From assembly GCA_038496675.1 (NCBI GenBank), contig CM076650.1, positions 13,176,436 to 13,240,435 of the forward strand: a stretch of 64,000 nt of DNA, given 5' to 3'. This DNA comes from Rachycentron canadum (lineage: Eukaryota; Chordata; Actinopteri; Carangiformes; Rachycentridae). The notes under the pieces are model-generated. The model was not told the DNA's origin. It saw only the letters and a list, made by a program, of their open reading frames with translations, and did no database searches. Positions 28,313 to 37,890 of this stretch are shown here, piece by piece. A program made the translations under genes and the position numbers. Positions within the stretch are counted from its first letter, which is position 1. Each line of letters starts with the position of its first letter.

Positions 28313-28971
28313 TTACAGGTCGAGACATAGCCAGCACCACTCTGCCAGGCTACCCCCCTCATGTTCCTCCCACTGGACAGGGCAGCTATTCCACTCCTTC
28401 CCTTACTGGCATGGTACCTGGTGAGTACACACACACACAGATAAATTCAAATACAGAGAGAGAGGGGGAGGGAGAGAGATATTCATTATAAATTGAAGTT
28501 TTTGTTTTTTTACTCACTTTTCCTTTACAGTAATTCGTTAATCGGCATCTTTTCAGCAGATGTGTAACTGTACCTATGTATCTGTTTGAATCCCCACTGG
28601 ATACATGTCCAGAGTATTTCCCATGTGTGTGTGTGTCTTTAGGGGGTATACTTAGCTTTGCCACTTCCTCTTTCTTGTCTATCTACACTATGGTTGACAG
28701 TGCTCCCGAGGGGTGGCGTGAGTGTGTTTTTGTGAGCATCTATACATGTGTGTGTGGGTGTCTGTGTGTTTGTGCCTGTGTTGTGTATGAGTGTGCATGC
28801 ATGTGTGTGTGTGTATCATTACAAACCAGCCACAGTAGCACAGCTGTCCCTCCTCAACATTAGTAATTTGTTTTTAATGAGAATCACCAGTGACCCACGA
28901 CTAATTCATTCATTCCCTTCCACTCCGCCTTCTTCGCTGCTTTTGTGTTTCAATCCTGGACTGCCATTCTT

Positions 28972-29039
<68 letters not shown>

Positions 29040-29193
29040 TCTCAGTCTTGAGAGAGAGAGAGTCTTGGTCAGTGTGAAGTATACTGCAGAGAAATAAACT
29101 GAAACACTAAAGTAACAGCAGCAGTGAAACAAAGTCAAAACAATGTTGTTTACAAGTTCTTGTCTCTGTGTATTCCCAATCATTCAGCGTACA

Positions 29194-29238
<45 letters not shown>

Positions 29239-29642
29239 CAGTGGACATGTAGGAACAGCACATCTAAACATGGGTGACCCTGTCGGCCTGTCCCCTTGTG
29301 CTCACCCCATCCTGTCCTCAGGTTTGACAGCATATTTGTGTTTGTGTGTGTCTTTGTTGGTGTATGTTTATGCGTGTGTTGGCATACGATTGTTTGTGTG
29401 TGTATGTGTGTTTGTTTTTGACTGTGTGTGTGTGTGTATGTGTGTGTGCGACCTTGACACTGAGCTACACAAGGGAGACCCCTGAGCCTCCTCTCCCCAC
29501 CCCGCCTCCCTCCCCTCGTTTCCTAAACAACCTGACACGTTGCCGTCACTACGGTGATGACAAGGGGAGGATGTTCGCACCCAGGGATGCCATGGAGACC
29601 ACATCCCGACCCCACCTGACAGCTAAACACACACACACTTAA

Positions 29643-29698
<56 letters not shown>

Positions 29699-29732
29699 GC
29701 AAAGGGTAGTGCAGGAAAGAAAACTTGTAATG

Positions 29733-29791
<59 letters not shown>

Positions 29792-32700
29792 GTCTCAACA
29801 TCTAAATTCTTCTCAGTGAATATTCAAAGCTGCCTGAATCCACAACCTGACTAGAATGAGTGGAGGAGATAATCTTTCAACTTTGCTTCTCTGGCTTCAC
29901 CATGTTTTATCTCAGCACTTCTCAGGCAAATTATTCTCCTTTTTGTCCGCTCTGTCTAATATCATACCTTCATTAAGCAAGCAACTCTCTTCTGCTGTTC
30001 TTCTTCTCTCCCTCTGTCTCTCTGTCTTTCTCTCTCTCTCTGCAGCAGGGGGGCTGACACTCAGAGGGGGTGTAGGAGAGCAGTGAGGCAGAACCGACAG
30101 AACGAGAGGGAAAGAGGAGGAATGGGTGGGGGGAGGTTGGAGGGAGGGGGCATCAGGGTCTGTGACTGTCAGCTATGGGAGAGGGATCCCCCCGGGAGGA
30201 GTGAAGGTTCAGGAGAAAAGAAAGAAAGAGCAAAAGAGTGGAAAAAAGAGAGCAAGTCAGTGGAGAGATGGGGGAAAAAAGAGGAGAAGAAATGGGAAAG
30301 AATGTTGTTTTGATGTGAAGGGTGACGAGCAGGCTGTAGTCGGGCGGGCCAGAGGACGAGAGAGAGAGAAAAATAAAGAGGAAGGGGTGAAGGGAAGAGC
30401 AGAAGGGGAAGGCAAAAGGGAGAGTAGACCCCAGACAGTAAGTAGTAAATGAGGGAGAAAAGCTACGCTATCATCCACTGCATGGCAGGACCACTACAGT
30501 CTCACTGAGCTCTCCAGCTGAATCACTCTCAACTAGTCTGCAAACTGTTCTGTAGAAAACACAGAGCAGTAGTTGGTCATTACCTTTAAAGACAGCACAT
30601 CTACTGCGACCTTGGTTTAAGTTTGGTTTTGTGTGGACACATGAATGACCTAGTAAAGGTAGAATTTACACAGCCACAATTAATACACCAGACATACACA
30701 CTTGTTTTCCAGTTCTGGATAAGTGTGTTGAGAGCAAGAAGTCATGGTTAAGGTTTGTAATAATGTGCAGTAATTAAAATTTCAAAGTAAAACATGCTTC
30801 TTGTTAGAAGCTGTAACTTTAACTATGGGCTCCATCCTGGTTTGCCTTAAATATGCTGGCTGGAGTACTCCAATAATAACCATTATTATTATTGTAACAT
30901 AGTTTCATTTTCTTTCATTATATTCATAAATAACTAAAACCAGGATAACATTCAACTCTAATGTTCACCTTTCCATGCAGTTTTACAAATATCCTTTGTC
31001 TGTGCACTGATATCCCCTACAGCTTGTTTGTTCTAAGGCTGGTACCTTAATTAGAGAAATACAAAACAGAAGAAAAAATGTTTTGCACCCTTGATATCCA
31101 AGGAAAAGGTTTAAAAGACAGGCAGGGAAATTGTCCTTATACTCTGTTGTTTCTAACCATCATCTATTGCTTTTTTTCTTTTTCTTCAGGTGGAGATTTT
31201 TCTGGAAGTCCATATTCCCATCCTCAGTATTCCACATACAATGAGTCGTGGAGATTTCCTAACCCCAGTTTATTAGGTAGGTGAATCCCATATCTCAGCA
31301 GCTGGCTCCACTGACAAGAACTGGATCAATAATTGTATCAGTGAATTTCATTTCATTCTACCTCACATCCCAGTTCCAGCTTCTCTAATTCTCTTGTAAT
31401 ATGTATCTTCATGCTCCACTGTTCATTTTTTCATTACATTTCATTCTGTATTGTACTGTACAGTACAATACATCATAGACATACTAATGGTTCTGTGCAA
31501 GGATTTCTTTTTTTTTTTTTAAGACTGGCAATTTGGGGTGTGAATGGATTTGAAGAAGAGAACAGCAGAGCACTTGAATGAACGAGAGAGAGGAAGGCAC
31601 AGATTAGGAGGCATTTATCTGCATCTCATCAGCATTTCATTTCGGAATTTGTTTGTTTTGGTGTTGTAGTCAGGAGGAAGCTGACCCTGACCACTTATTT
31701 TAAATTTTTTAGACAATCACCCTCATGTTAATCCTCACTCTGTTTTTGTAGTTTTTATATGGTGTGACTGTATTTAACTGTGGTCCTGTCAGTAAATTAA
31801 ATGTGAATTTATTATTGTTAATTGGACTTGATCATTTTTCTGCTCATTCAGTCTCAAGCTGCTGTCAGTAGTCACATGTTAGACAACAATGATCAGCAGG
31901 CAACTTTAGCTTACAGCCTTTGATTGAGAGGCAGTGTGACTCAACAACACCCTGCAGTGATATCTGCGAGCAGAATCACAAATAAATAAACAGTTTTTTG
32001 TTTAATTAAGGCTAAAGAGAAGAAAAGTAGTTTGAGTCAATCCCACATACAAAATGCATAACATACAGAAAAAACTACAGTTGTTTTAGGAAACTACTCA
32101 CCACCTGTTAGAGCCAGAGACTGGATAGAGTTGGACTAACACATTGTTAGTTTTAGACTTTTTATTGGATCATCTGACAATAAGATGATATGATACCAGT
32201 GACTAACTCGTGACACCTCATTGTGAATAAATCGAGACTAAAAAGTAACATCCCAACAGTGTCTTCAAATCTTTGCATCAGTGTTTAACAGGACAAATTA
32301 ACCCTGAGCCAAAAACAGTCAGTGTCAAAGTCAGTGTCCAGGGAACCATTTCAGAGGTACTGTCTAAAGGTGAAAGGGTCAAGGGGTGACAGTGTAAAAG
32401 GTCAATAGGTGAGAGGGGTCAGTGCTGCGATGACCTGTAGTGTGCCCCCACCCTTTCCTCTCCTCACTTCTCCTTTTCCCTCCTCCCCTCCACCCCTCTG
32501 TCCCCAGTGTTTCAGCAGGATTATGGGTCTCTCCTGGGGACGGAAATTGGCTGCTCTTCCAGTCTCTTCACCAGCCAGGCAGGACAGATGCAAGGTAGGT
32601 CGAGAAAAAGACAAAGAGAAAGAGAGAGAGCAAATGAGTATAGACAAAAATTAAAAGGTGTATGTACAGAGGAAGGTGCAAAGATAAGAATAGATGATGG

Positions 32701-33066
32701 CAGAGCAGAGAGGGAGAAACTGTAAGAGACTTGAGTATGATAACGGATGAGCAGACACATAATATGAGGACAAGATGCACATTAGGAGACACTGAAGGGT
32801 TTAAGATTGATGGCAGGAGACCAGAGAGGCTGTGATATAAAGAAAGGTGGGGATGGATGAGAGAAGAGGTGACAAATGAAGAAAAGGGAGTTAAATAAAG
32901 AGGCAAAAGGGGAGAGAGGGCGTCTGAAGTCTTGAGTGAGACTAAATAGTTTGTCAGGCCGGCTTAATGCCTCACTTCCCCAAAGAGCCTCCTGAGATTA
33001 CCTGGACTATGGACAGACATAACCTGTCAACACACAACTCGGCTGATTGATGGAAGTGACAGAGAC

Positions 33067-33120
<54 letters not shown>

Positions 33121-34115
33121 GCGTGTGTGTGTGTGCGTGTGCTTGTGTGTGTGTGTGTGTGTGTGTGTGTATAAGTCTAAGAAGGTTTGGTTTTTTTTTA
33201 TGTGTTTTAAGGTGTGTCAGTGTGGGTTGCTGTGTGTCTGTGGGGTTACAGTATTGAATTGACCTCTTCCCTGAGGAGAGAATAGACTCAAGGGATCAGT
33301 AGTAGTAGAGCTGTACTCAGTGTGTCAGCTTAGACTGTCACTTAGATCTTATGTGAGAGAGAGTGTGTGTGTAGAGGAGAGAGAGAGGAGGGTGACATGG
33401 AAAGAGAAATGTGTAAGGAGGTAGACTGGGTTCATTTTATTGGTTTTACATGAAAGGGAGACTAATTTTTTCTGTCATTAGCTTCATCATTCATGTCATC
33501 TCATCCTTGCCTTTCACTACTCGTTTTCAAAGTAAAATATAATCTTGACAGAAAATTGAGGCTGCTCTTTCCCATTTACACTGTATTTCAGTAACCCCAC
33601 GTACTTAAAGGATAATTCTGATTCATTACAACCTGGGTCTTATTTTTGCCATTTTAAACATCATTCTGATGTAATTGCTGAGATTTGTGAATGTCATGAT
33701 ATTGCTCCAGAAGTTCAATTGGGAAAGAAACCTGAGTAAATCCACACGACAGTCATTTCTCACTTGTACAAATGAACCTAGAGAGGATTATAATCTGACT
33801 CTAATGCAGCTCTGTGGAACATTTCAGTCTTTTTGAGTTTGTTTTTAGGTTTTAGATTCTGCTACTTTACTGTTCATTTACAGTGTAAACTCATAGAAAT
33901 CAAGTGAACTATAAAAATGAGACCCAAGTTGTACTGTACTGGACCCATCCTTTACCTAGAGTCATTCTCATTCTGCACTATATTTTACAGTATTTGAACA
34001 ACATGAATAATACGTGTCTGTTTTTTTCCCAGGGTCACCATATTACTACAGTGCGACATCACGGGGGACGGGCCCTGCAGCTACTGCAACAGCCTCTGCC
34101 TACGACCGCCACTGA
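3562..34115 (+). CDS. pax5: pax5, paired-box transcription factor (exons 2-10; exon 1 outside window)
   Basis: Joined coding exons: 3562-3727, 7351-7548, 8221-8285, 11208-11333, 17436-17620, 24161-24293, 28319-28420, 31190-31276, 34033-34115 (stop TGA 34113-34115). All junctions are GT-AG and the phases agree, giving 381 complete codons including the stop. With a human-like 46-nt exon 1 the protein would be about 396 aa; human PAX5 is 391 aa. Order seen: paired domain, octapeptide YSISGILG, nuclear-localisation run KRKRDE, partial homeodomain, transactivation region (GYPPHVPP, SHPQY), C-terminal tail SPYYYS...AYDRH. The tail WRFPNP..LLG|SPYYY is PAX5-like rather than PAX2- or PAX8-like. Known role: DNA-binding regulator of B-lineage commitment and midbrain-hindbrain development. 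The tail-to-tail neighbour melk supports orthology. Oddities: an extra in-frame exon at 32508-32594, a microsatellite 3' splice site at exon 8, and a diverged exon 6 end. Confidence 0.96.
4741..4790. repeat. 10-nt minisatellite, unit TATGTGTGCG x5
   Basis: Five perfect head-to-tail decamers, preceded by a diverged sixth unit at 4731-4740. In pax5 intron 2. Confidence 0.97.
5433..5500. repeat. (GT)34 microsatellite
   Basis: Uninterrupted GT tract in pax5 intron 2. Confidence 0.97.
7351..7548 (+). CDS. pax5: pax5 exon 3 (paired domain linker and RED subdomain)
   Basis: 198 nt. It starts with the last base of the split Arg codon, then YYETGSIRPGVIGGSKPKV, and ends SVPSVSSINR. It carries the linker and the C-terminal RED helix-turn-helix (VVDKIADYKRQNPTMFAWEIRDRL). 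The acceptor is tttcatgcag; the donor is ACAG|gtacta. A short (TG)n tract begins about 10 nt past the donor. Confidence 0.97.
7549..8220 (+). other. pax5: pax5 intron 3
   Basis: Short intron, mostly simple sequence: (TG)n just after the donor, a purine-rich GGAAA-type tract at 7780-7985 and a CT/CA mixed repeat at 8120-8169 close to the exon 4 acceptor. Confidence 0.8.
8120..8169. repeat. compound (CT)n/(CA)n microsatellite
   Basis: Alternating TC and AC blocks ending about 50 nt before the exon 4 acceptor. Confidence 0.95.
8221..8285 (+). CDS. pax5: pax5 exon 4 (end of paired domain)
   Basis: 65 nt. It begins inside the Arg codon, encodes IIRTKVQQQPGQTGSV and continues to AHNL, leaving at phase 1. 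The acceptor cctcctacag lies behind CT- and CA-rich repeat sequence; the donor is TAG|gtaggt. Human PAX5 has IIRTKVQQ at the same place. The residues after it diverge, as expected for the linker that follows the paired domain. Confidence 0.95.
8286..11207 (+). other. pax5: pax5 intron 4
   Basis: Unique sequence at 8500-9650, then CA-rich patches near 9800-9880 and a very long (GT)n array at 10333-10475. No exon recognised. Confidence 0.75.
10333..10475. repeat. long (GT)n array grading into CTGTGTGTGT units
   Basis: About 77 nt of pure GT, followed by a regular 10-nt higher-order repeat (CTGTGTGTGT) of about six units. In pax5 intron 4. Confidence 0.97.
11208..11333 (+). CDS. pax5: pax5 exon 5 (octapeptide, Groucho-binding)
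   Basis: 126 nt, phase 1 in and out. It encodes a Ser/Thr/Ala-rich stretch, then DSAGSS-YSISGILG and GKRKRDEG. The octapeptide YSISGILG is the motif through which Pax2/5/8 recruit Groucho/TLE co-repressors. The KRKRDE run is the likely nuclear-localisation signal. The acceptor is tctgcag; the donor is GAAG|gtgagt. Confidence 0.97.
12854..13196. repeat. two-block imperfect duplication in pax5 intron 5
   Basis: Copy 1 (12854-12935) and copy 2 (13136-13196) share tctgtggcagagg, then ggttgg, then tctgt, then tctaattarcagcatt and atcaca. Copy 1 has about 20 extra nt in the middle. The copies carry RUNX-like TGTGGT/TGTGGC and homeodomain-like TAATTA sites. Confidence 0.6.
14725..14787. repeat. (CA)n microsatellite
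   Basis: About 31 CA units in pax5 intron 5. Confidence 0.97.
15267..15306. repeat. (CA)n microsatellite
   Basis: About 20 CA units in pax5 intron 5. Confidence 0.97.
15474..15532. repeat. (TG)n ending in a GTGC/GCAC palindrome
   Basis: The TG tract passes into gcgtgcgtgcgcgcacgcac, an alternating purine-pyrimidine inverted repeat that could favour Z-DNA or a hairpin. Confidence 0.9.
17436..17620 (+). CDS. pax5: pax5 exon 6 (partial homeodomain)
   Basis: 185 nt, phase 1 in and phase 0 out. It encodes LQESPLANGHGHSGRDFLRK, then a single homeodomain helix (QMRGELFSPQQIEVLDRLFD), the truncated homeodomain typical of Pax2/5/8. The last ~18 residues (ending LYVSPDSGK) do not resemble the human end of this exon, which finishes with an IKPEQ segment. 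The acceptor is tctctctgtag; the donor is AAG|gtaagg. Confidence 0.93.
20054..20117. repeat. (TG)n microsatellite
   Basis: About 32 uninterrupted TG units in pax5 intron 6. Confidence 0.97.
22215..22325. repeat. interrupted (GT)n array
   Basis: GT tract with scattered CTGT interruptions, followed 60 nt later by a (GA)n tract at 22388-22426. Confidence 0.96.
23322..23377. repeat. (GA)n microsatellite bordering the gap
   Basis: Runs directly into the N block, so its true length is unknown. Confidence 0.95.
23378..23767. other. assembly gap (390 N)
   Basis: Unknown bases between (GA)n and a (TA)n-(GT)n tract (23768-23798). Confidence 1.
24161..24293 (+). CDS. pax5: pax5 exon 7
   Basis: 133 nt, phase 0 in and phase 1 out. 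It starts TSDYSAMASLAGGLDEMKN and ends PQSYSLVPG. SAMASLAGGL and GPQSY are strongly conserved in PAX5. The acceptor is cttctttgcag; the donor is CCAG|gtaaga. Confidence 0.96.
25670..25762. repeat. interrupted (CA)n array
   Basis: CA tract with AAATACA and CAGACA interruptions in pax5 intron 7. Confidence 0.95.
26290..26600 (+). repeat. decayed interspersed repeat, same family as 37505-37890
   Basis: It shares with 37505-37890 the phrases tgccaccatgag and tgcagacatt, and has gtggtgatcccctgacg. These belong to a common teleost repeat that includes 'ggtgatcccctgac' and 'gccaccatgaggtt'. It directly abuts the MITE at 26613. Confidence 0.5.
26613..27012 (-). mobile_element. hAT-like MITE, short copy
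   Basis: About 400 nt. On the - strand it begins cagtagtgaaggaagtttct, continues with ctttactttagtaaaagta, and ends near the inverted repeat tgatggtgga (26613-26622 on +). It is the same family as 57811-58557. An inner (AAT)n tract lies at 26862-26890. The target-site duplication is decayed (5 of 8 bases match). Confidence 0.55.
28265..28310. repeat. (GT)23 microsatellite at the exon 8 acceptor
   Basis: Ends 8 nt before the first base of pax5 exon 8 and occupies the usual polypyrimidine tract position. Confidence 0.98.
28319..28420 (+). CDS. pax5: pax5 exon 8 (transactivation region)
   Basis: 102 nt (34 codons), phase 1 at both ends, so skipping it would keep the frame. It encodes GRDIASTTLPGYPPHVPP, then a Gln/Gly/Ser/Thr-rich stretch ending LTGMVPG. 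The acceptor gattacag directly follows a (GT)23 tract instead of a pyrimidine tract. The donor is CTG|gtgagt. Human PAX5 isoforms lacking exon 8 are known. Confidence 0.96.
28975..29042. repeat. (CT)n microsatellite
   Basis: CT tract with single CG and CC interruptions in pax5 intron 8; a short GA run follows at 29050-29063. Confidence 0.96.
29643..29787. repeat. two (CA)n arrays 38 nt apart
   Basis: 29643-29694 and 29733-29787, in pax5 intron 8. Confidence 0.96.
31190..31276 (+). CDS. pax5: pax5 exon 9 (transactivation region)
   Basis: 87 nt, phase 1 at both ends. It encodes GDFSGSPYSHPQYSTYNESW, then RFPNPSLL. The acceptor tttttcttcag has a long T-rich tract. The donor is TTAG|gtaggt; a second GT (gtgaat) lies 4 nt further and would shift the frame. 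Confidence 0.95.
   Translation: MEIFLEVHIPILSIPHTMSRGDFLTPVY
32508..32594 (+). CDS. pax5: candidate alternative (cassette) exon of pax5
   Basis: An 87-nt stretch between exons 9 and 10 with a long pyrimidine-rich tract ending ctgtccccag and a strong donor CAAG|gtaggt. It is open in the one phase needed (phase 1 in, phase 1 out) and would insert 29 residues: VFQQDYGSLLGTEIG, then CSSSLFTSQAGQMQ. It would sit exactly between SLL and SPYYYS, that is, between the transactivation region and the inhibitory tail. I know no such exon in human PAX5. An unspliced relic or a chance match of splice sites is possible, but the match of phase and both sites makes a real exon likely. Confidence 0.6.
33068..33171. 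repeat. (GT)n array with GTGC interruptions
   Basis: In pax5 intron 9, about 470 nt past the cassette exon. Confidence 0.96.
34033..34115 (+). CDS. pax5: pax5 exon 10 (C-terminal inhibitory tail and stop)
   Basis: Coding part of the last exon: it completes the split Gly codon, then SPYYYSATSRGTGPAATATA, then SAYDRH and TGA at 34113-34115. The acceptor is tttttttcccag. SPYYYS and the final AYDRH are the conserved PAX2/5 C-terminus; the Ala/Thr-rich middle varies. Confidence 0.96.
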
Positions 34116-37100
34116 CCTCCTACTGAGAGAGAGAGGAGGATGAGGGGAAGGAGACGAGGGAGGAAGGGAGGGAGGGAGGTATAGCACCATCACTGCTCAG
34201 TACAAGCCTGCCAAAGCACGAAATTTTTTACGTCAGTGATGTTTGAATTTTCTTTGATTGACACGCTATCAATTCACTGCTGGGCTGCAACACAGAGATA
34301 CTGTAATGCTATATCATTACTGTGGTAAACACAGCCATGGCAATAGTATAAGATTTGTAAGCAAGTAAATTTGGACGCTCCCATGATATATGAAGGCTTT
34401 GTATCCCCATTTGTTCTTAACTAATCATCTACATATAGAAGAGGTCAGTGATTGAAACTATAATCTGTATTGTGATCTCCTGGGTAAAATGTTGTGTTTG
34501 CAGTTTTTGATGAAATTATCTGAGCTGATTAGACCAAAATCACTTTTTCAAACAGTTTATGACCCAACATCAATCAATCAATTTTCTATGCCATGCTACA
34601 GAGTAAAGACAATCCAAGTCCCATAATGTTGAATGACCAAAATCACCCATGTCATGATCATTCTCGTCACTTTGCCGTAGATTCTTCACATTTCCCCTGG
34701 GATCACAATACTTAATAAATGGGATAAATGGGATACCCTTATTTTCAATGGGAGCATTCACAGATGTTTGCTAAGCCCCACCTGCCTTATTTACTGTTGC
34801 TACACCTGTCAAGCTATGTGGTCTCACACAGCACATTACACAGCCATTTACATTGACAACAAACTTTTTGTGATATTTGAAACAATGTGTCCTCGATATC
34901 AGGCAGAAGTATAAAAAAAAAAAAAAAAACAGTTTCTAGTTTCTGGACACCAAATGTTGCTAGGAGAGCAAGCTAATTAAGCTAGAATATACTTTTTCAA
35001 ACATTTAGCATTTTAAATATTATATGTTTTTGGTTTTGGAAAGACTAAAAGACTACCCACCAAACTCATTAAATGCTGAGTATCACTCTTACTACACCAC
35101 CATGCACATCACTTCAACATGTGGAGAAACCCAAAGCTTGACAGGTCTGCTGAGCTTGGTTACACTTACGCTATGATGAGATAATTGAGATTGAGGGTGG
35201 GGTTTAGCGAAGAGTCAATTTCAGTGGTTGTAGCCACATCCTAATGTGTTTGCAGTCGTCTAACAAGCAAATCTATATCCTCACATCCACATTTGCATTT
35301 GAAGTGGTTTGACTGATGGACAGGCCTCTCAGTAAAGCACAGGATTAAATCTGAGCCCTCTACTGTAAAAAGAACAGTGTTGATGTTCACATCAGCGCAA
35401 AATCAAATCAACCAGGGAATGTTATTGTACAGGAAGGTGCTATCCTACCTCCCACACCAAGATTTAGTCCTGATCAAGAGCTATTTATAATGGAGGAGAC
35501 ACAGAGTAATATATTAAGAAGCTTTTCTGCGCTGCACTCCGTGATGAGAGTGAATGCCTGTAATGATTTATATGTGTCACGCTGTTGTGCTAGAATAGTG
35601 ATGATGATGATGATGACGATGCAGTGAAATATGAAATCTTAAAAACTTTCAATATGAAAAGAAGTCTTTGTTTATAAATGTGATCCGATTGCAATTTTCT
35701 TGTTTATAGTTTGTTGCCTGGTATCAGTTGACACAGGTGCCATTTAATAATACGCCATTTTTATCTGCTTCCTGAATATTCAAAAGACGAGCCAGGAAGC
35801 AGTGGCACCCGCTCTTTCTCTTTCTCTCTCGCTCTCTTTCTATTTCTCTTTAAACTCCCCAAAGATGGGCCCCCCCTAGTGGATCGGCTGACAAACTACA
35901 AAAGCACAAAGAGACTCAATCATCATTTAAAGGCGCCATTTTACTTTTTTGACTTCCGTTTCGAACCATGAAGTACTTCTTCTTCTCCCCTTCTTGACTG
36001 CTTGTCCTTGTGCTGTTAAACATCCTGAAATTGTTTCTATAAAAGCATCGCTTTCATGAAAAAAAAAACAAGTGAAACTGTTTTCTTCTTTTTTTTTTTC
36101 CTTTTTTTTTTTTTTTGTTGTTTGTCTCCTACATCAGTTCTGCACTGTGACAATGCATGACACCAGGGTCGAGGCCTTACCCACTCAATGTACAGACAGA
36201 ATAGGAAAGATTTGCCCTTCAGTACTGGTCTGAAATCAGTGCGTTACCCCTCCCAAATGTTTGAGGGTCCACGATGCTGATCTTGTGAAAGGGCAATATC
36301 TTCCTAAACCTGTACGTAGCTTCCTGTCTCACTTATGTCCATACAAGATTTGTACAGTAAACAGTGAAAGAGAAGTCACAATGTCAATAGCAATTTCAAT
36401 TATTCACATTTGACCTTAGATTTTAGTGATGGAGCTTTCTTTATGATAAAAAAGATGAAGAGGTGTGTGGTGTTGTTTTAGCCATCGTCTGCAAGTGTTT
36501 ACATATCTTTTGTTTGTTTTGGGTATGTGTGGCTGACCGTAGCGCTTCACTGCTACTGTGTAGTTTTACTAGCTAACAGATTGGAGGCACCAAATCTGCA
36601 GCGTGAGACATAAGATATAGCTATATAAACATATACCTATGAACACTGAACAAAGCTGTTAGTTTCTCAATCTTTGTTGTTTCTGGGTTTTGAAATAGTG
36701 ATAGAGTGGATCCTTTTACATTTGTAGACCTTAAAAGTTGTGCATACACAACTCTAAAGAAGATTCTTATAATGGCTCACCTGCCGTGCTGCCAGCAAGC
36801 ACTGCAGCGCGAGCCTTTCCTTATTTCTGTCTTTCTCTCTTGATCTTTCTGAGGCATTATTGAACCTGAACCACACCAGCTGAAAACAAGGACAGTGCCT
36901 TTAGTTTTGTATGTCAACAACCCCCAAACTGACCATGAGTCACTAAAACAAGATTCAGCGTCCCTAGATTATATAAAGCCTTCCACAAATAAGTAGCAGA
37001 GTTATTTCAATACCAACATCAGACCTTAATTTTCATTATATAGACAGCAATTGCAGCTGTGATAACAGGACCTACCCCCTATCTAGGACCGTTATACTAT

Positions 37101-37504
37101 GCCTCACAGTCCTACATATCTCCCACCACATGGATGTTTCAGTCACAAGTCCTCCTGTAAATTTGTAACAGGATTTATGTGGAAAATACAACCTCATTAG
37201 ATTAAAAAAATTCATAGAGATCCACCAGCTTTGAAAAAAAAAAACATCCAACAGCTGTGAAATAATAAAACTTTAGTCAACATGAGACACAGAAAATCAA
37301 AGGTGGCACAAGACTCATCAACTGTAGTGGTGCAGAGTTTGAAGACATAAAAATGAGATACAGTTTTAATTGCTGGTGTTGCTGCAGAATAGTTTCCAGC
37401 CACCAGTGGCAGCACCGAGCCCCAGGCGGCGGATGAGGAGTCCTGTGTCATACTGATGTAAATAAAGAGACCTGTTTTCTGTCAGAATAAATCATGTTTT
37501 CTAG

Positions 37505-37890
37505 CCATGTTGGTGGCGTTGGCCAGCCCCCAGTCTTGATTCTGAGACTTGAATATTTCAACACCTATTGGGTTAATTGCCATGAACTTTGGTACAAACA
37601 ATCATGGCTCCCAGCCAGTGAATGGTTGTAGATGATGTTTCCTCTGGTGCCACCATGAGGTTTCAAACCAGTTCATAGAGGAAATCTCTAACCATAACCA
37701 TGAATTTCATTGTTGCAGACATTCAGATCCCCAGATCCCTTGACTTTTCATCTGGTTTGTTAATTTGATAAACATTGTAACTTCTAAGCGTTGCATGTTA
37801 CCATTGTCATTGTAAGTATGTTAGTACGTAGATTTTAGCATTTAGCTCAAACCACTACTGCATCCAAGTACAACCTCAGTCTTTTTGTTA
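37505..37890 (+). repeat. interspersed fish repeat inside the pax5 3' UTR
   Basis: It contains ttgccatgaactttggtaca, tctggtgccaccatgaggtt and a terminal ttttagcatttagctcaaac. These phrases are typical of a very common teleost repeat whose name I cannot give with confidence. Confidence 0.55.

Larger units (their letters stand above)
24294..28318 (+). other. pax5: pax5 intron 7
   Basis: It contains a (CA)n array (25670-25762), two adjoining transposon-derived repeats (about 26290-26600 and 26613-27012), a unique block at 27370-27490 and the (GT)23 tract that forms the end of the intron. Confidence 0.75.
28421..31189 (+). other. pax5: pax5 intron 8
   Basis: Simple repeats at 28975-29042 (CT), 29195-29235, 29643-29694 and 29733-29787 (CA), and a purine-rich GA tract at 30080-30440. 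No exon seen. Confidence 0.75.
31277..34032 (+). other. pax5: pax5 intron 9 (holds the cassette exon)
   Basis: It holds the candidate cassette exon at 32508-32594, purine-rich sequence just after it and a (GT)n array at 33068-33171. A short stretch at 33605-33660 (aaaggataattctgattcat, then ttacaacctgggtcttattt) resembles an interspersed fish repeat. Confidence 0.7.

Noticed and set aside
29536..29562. Imperfect palindrome gtcactacggtgatgac suggesting an RFX-type site
   Set aside because: Only partial match to the X-box consensus; not enough to call a site.
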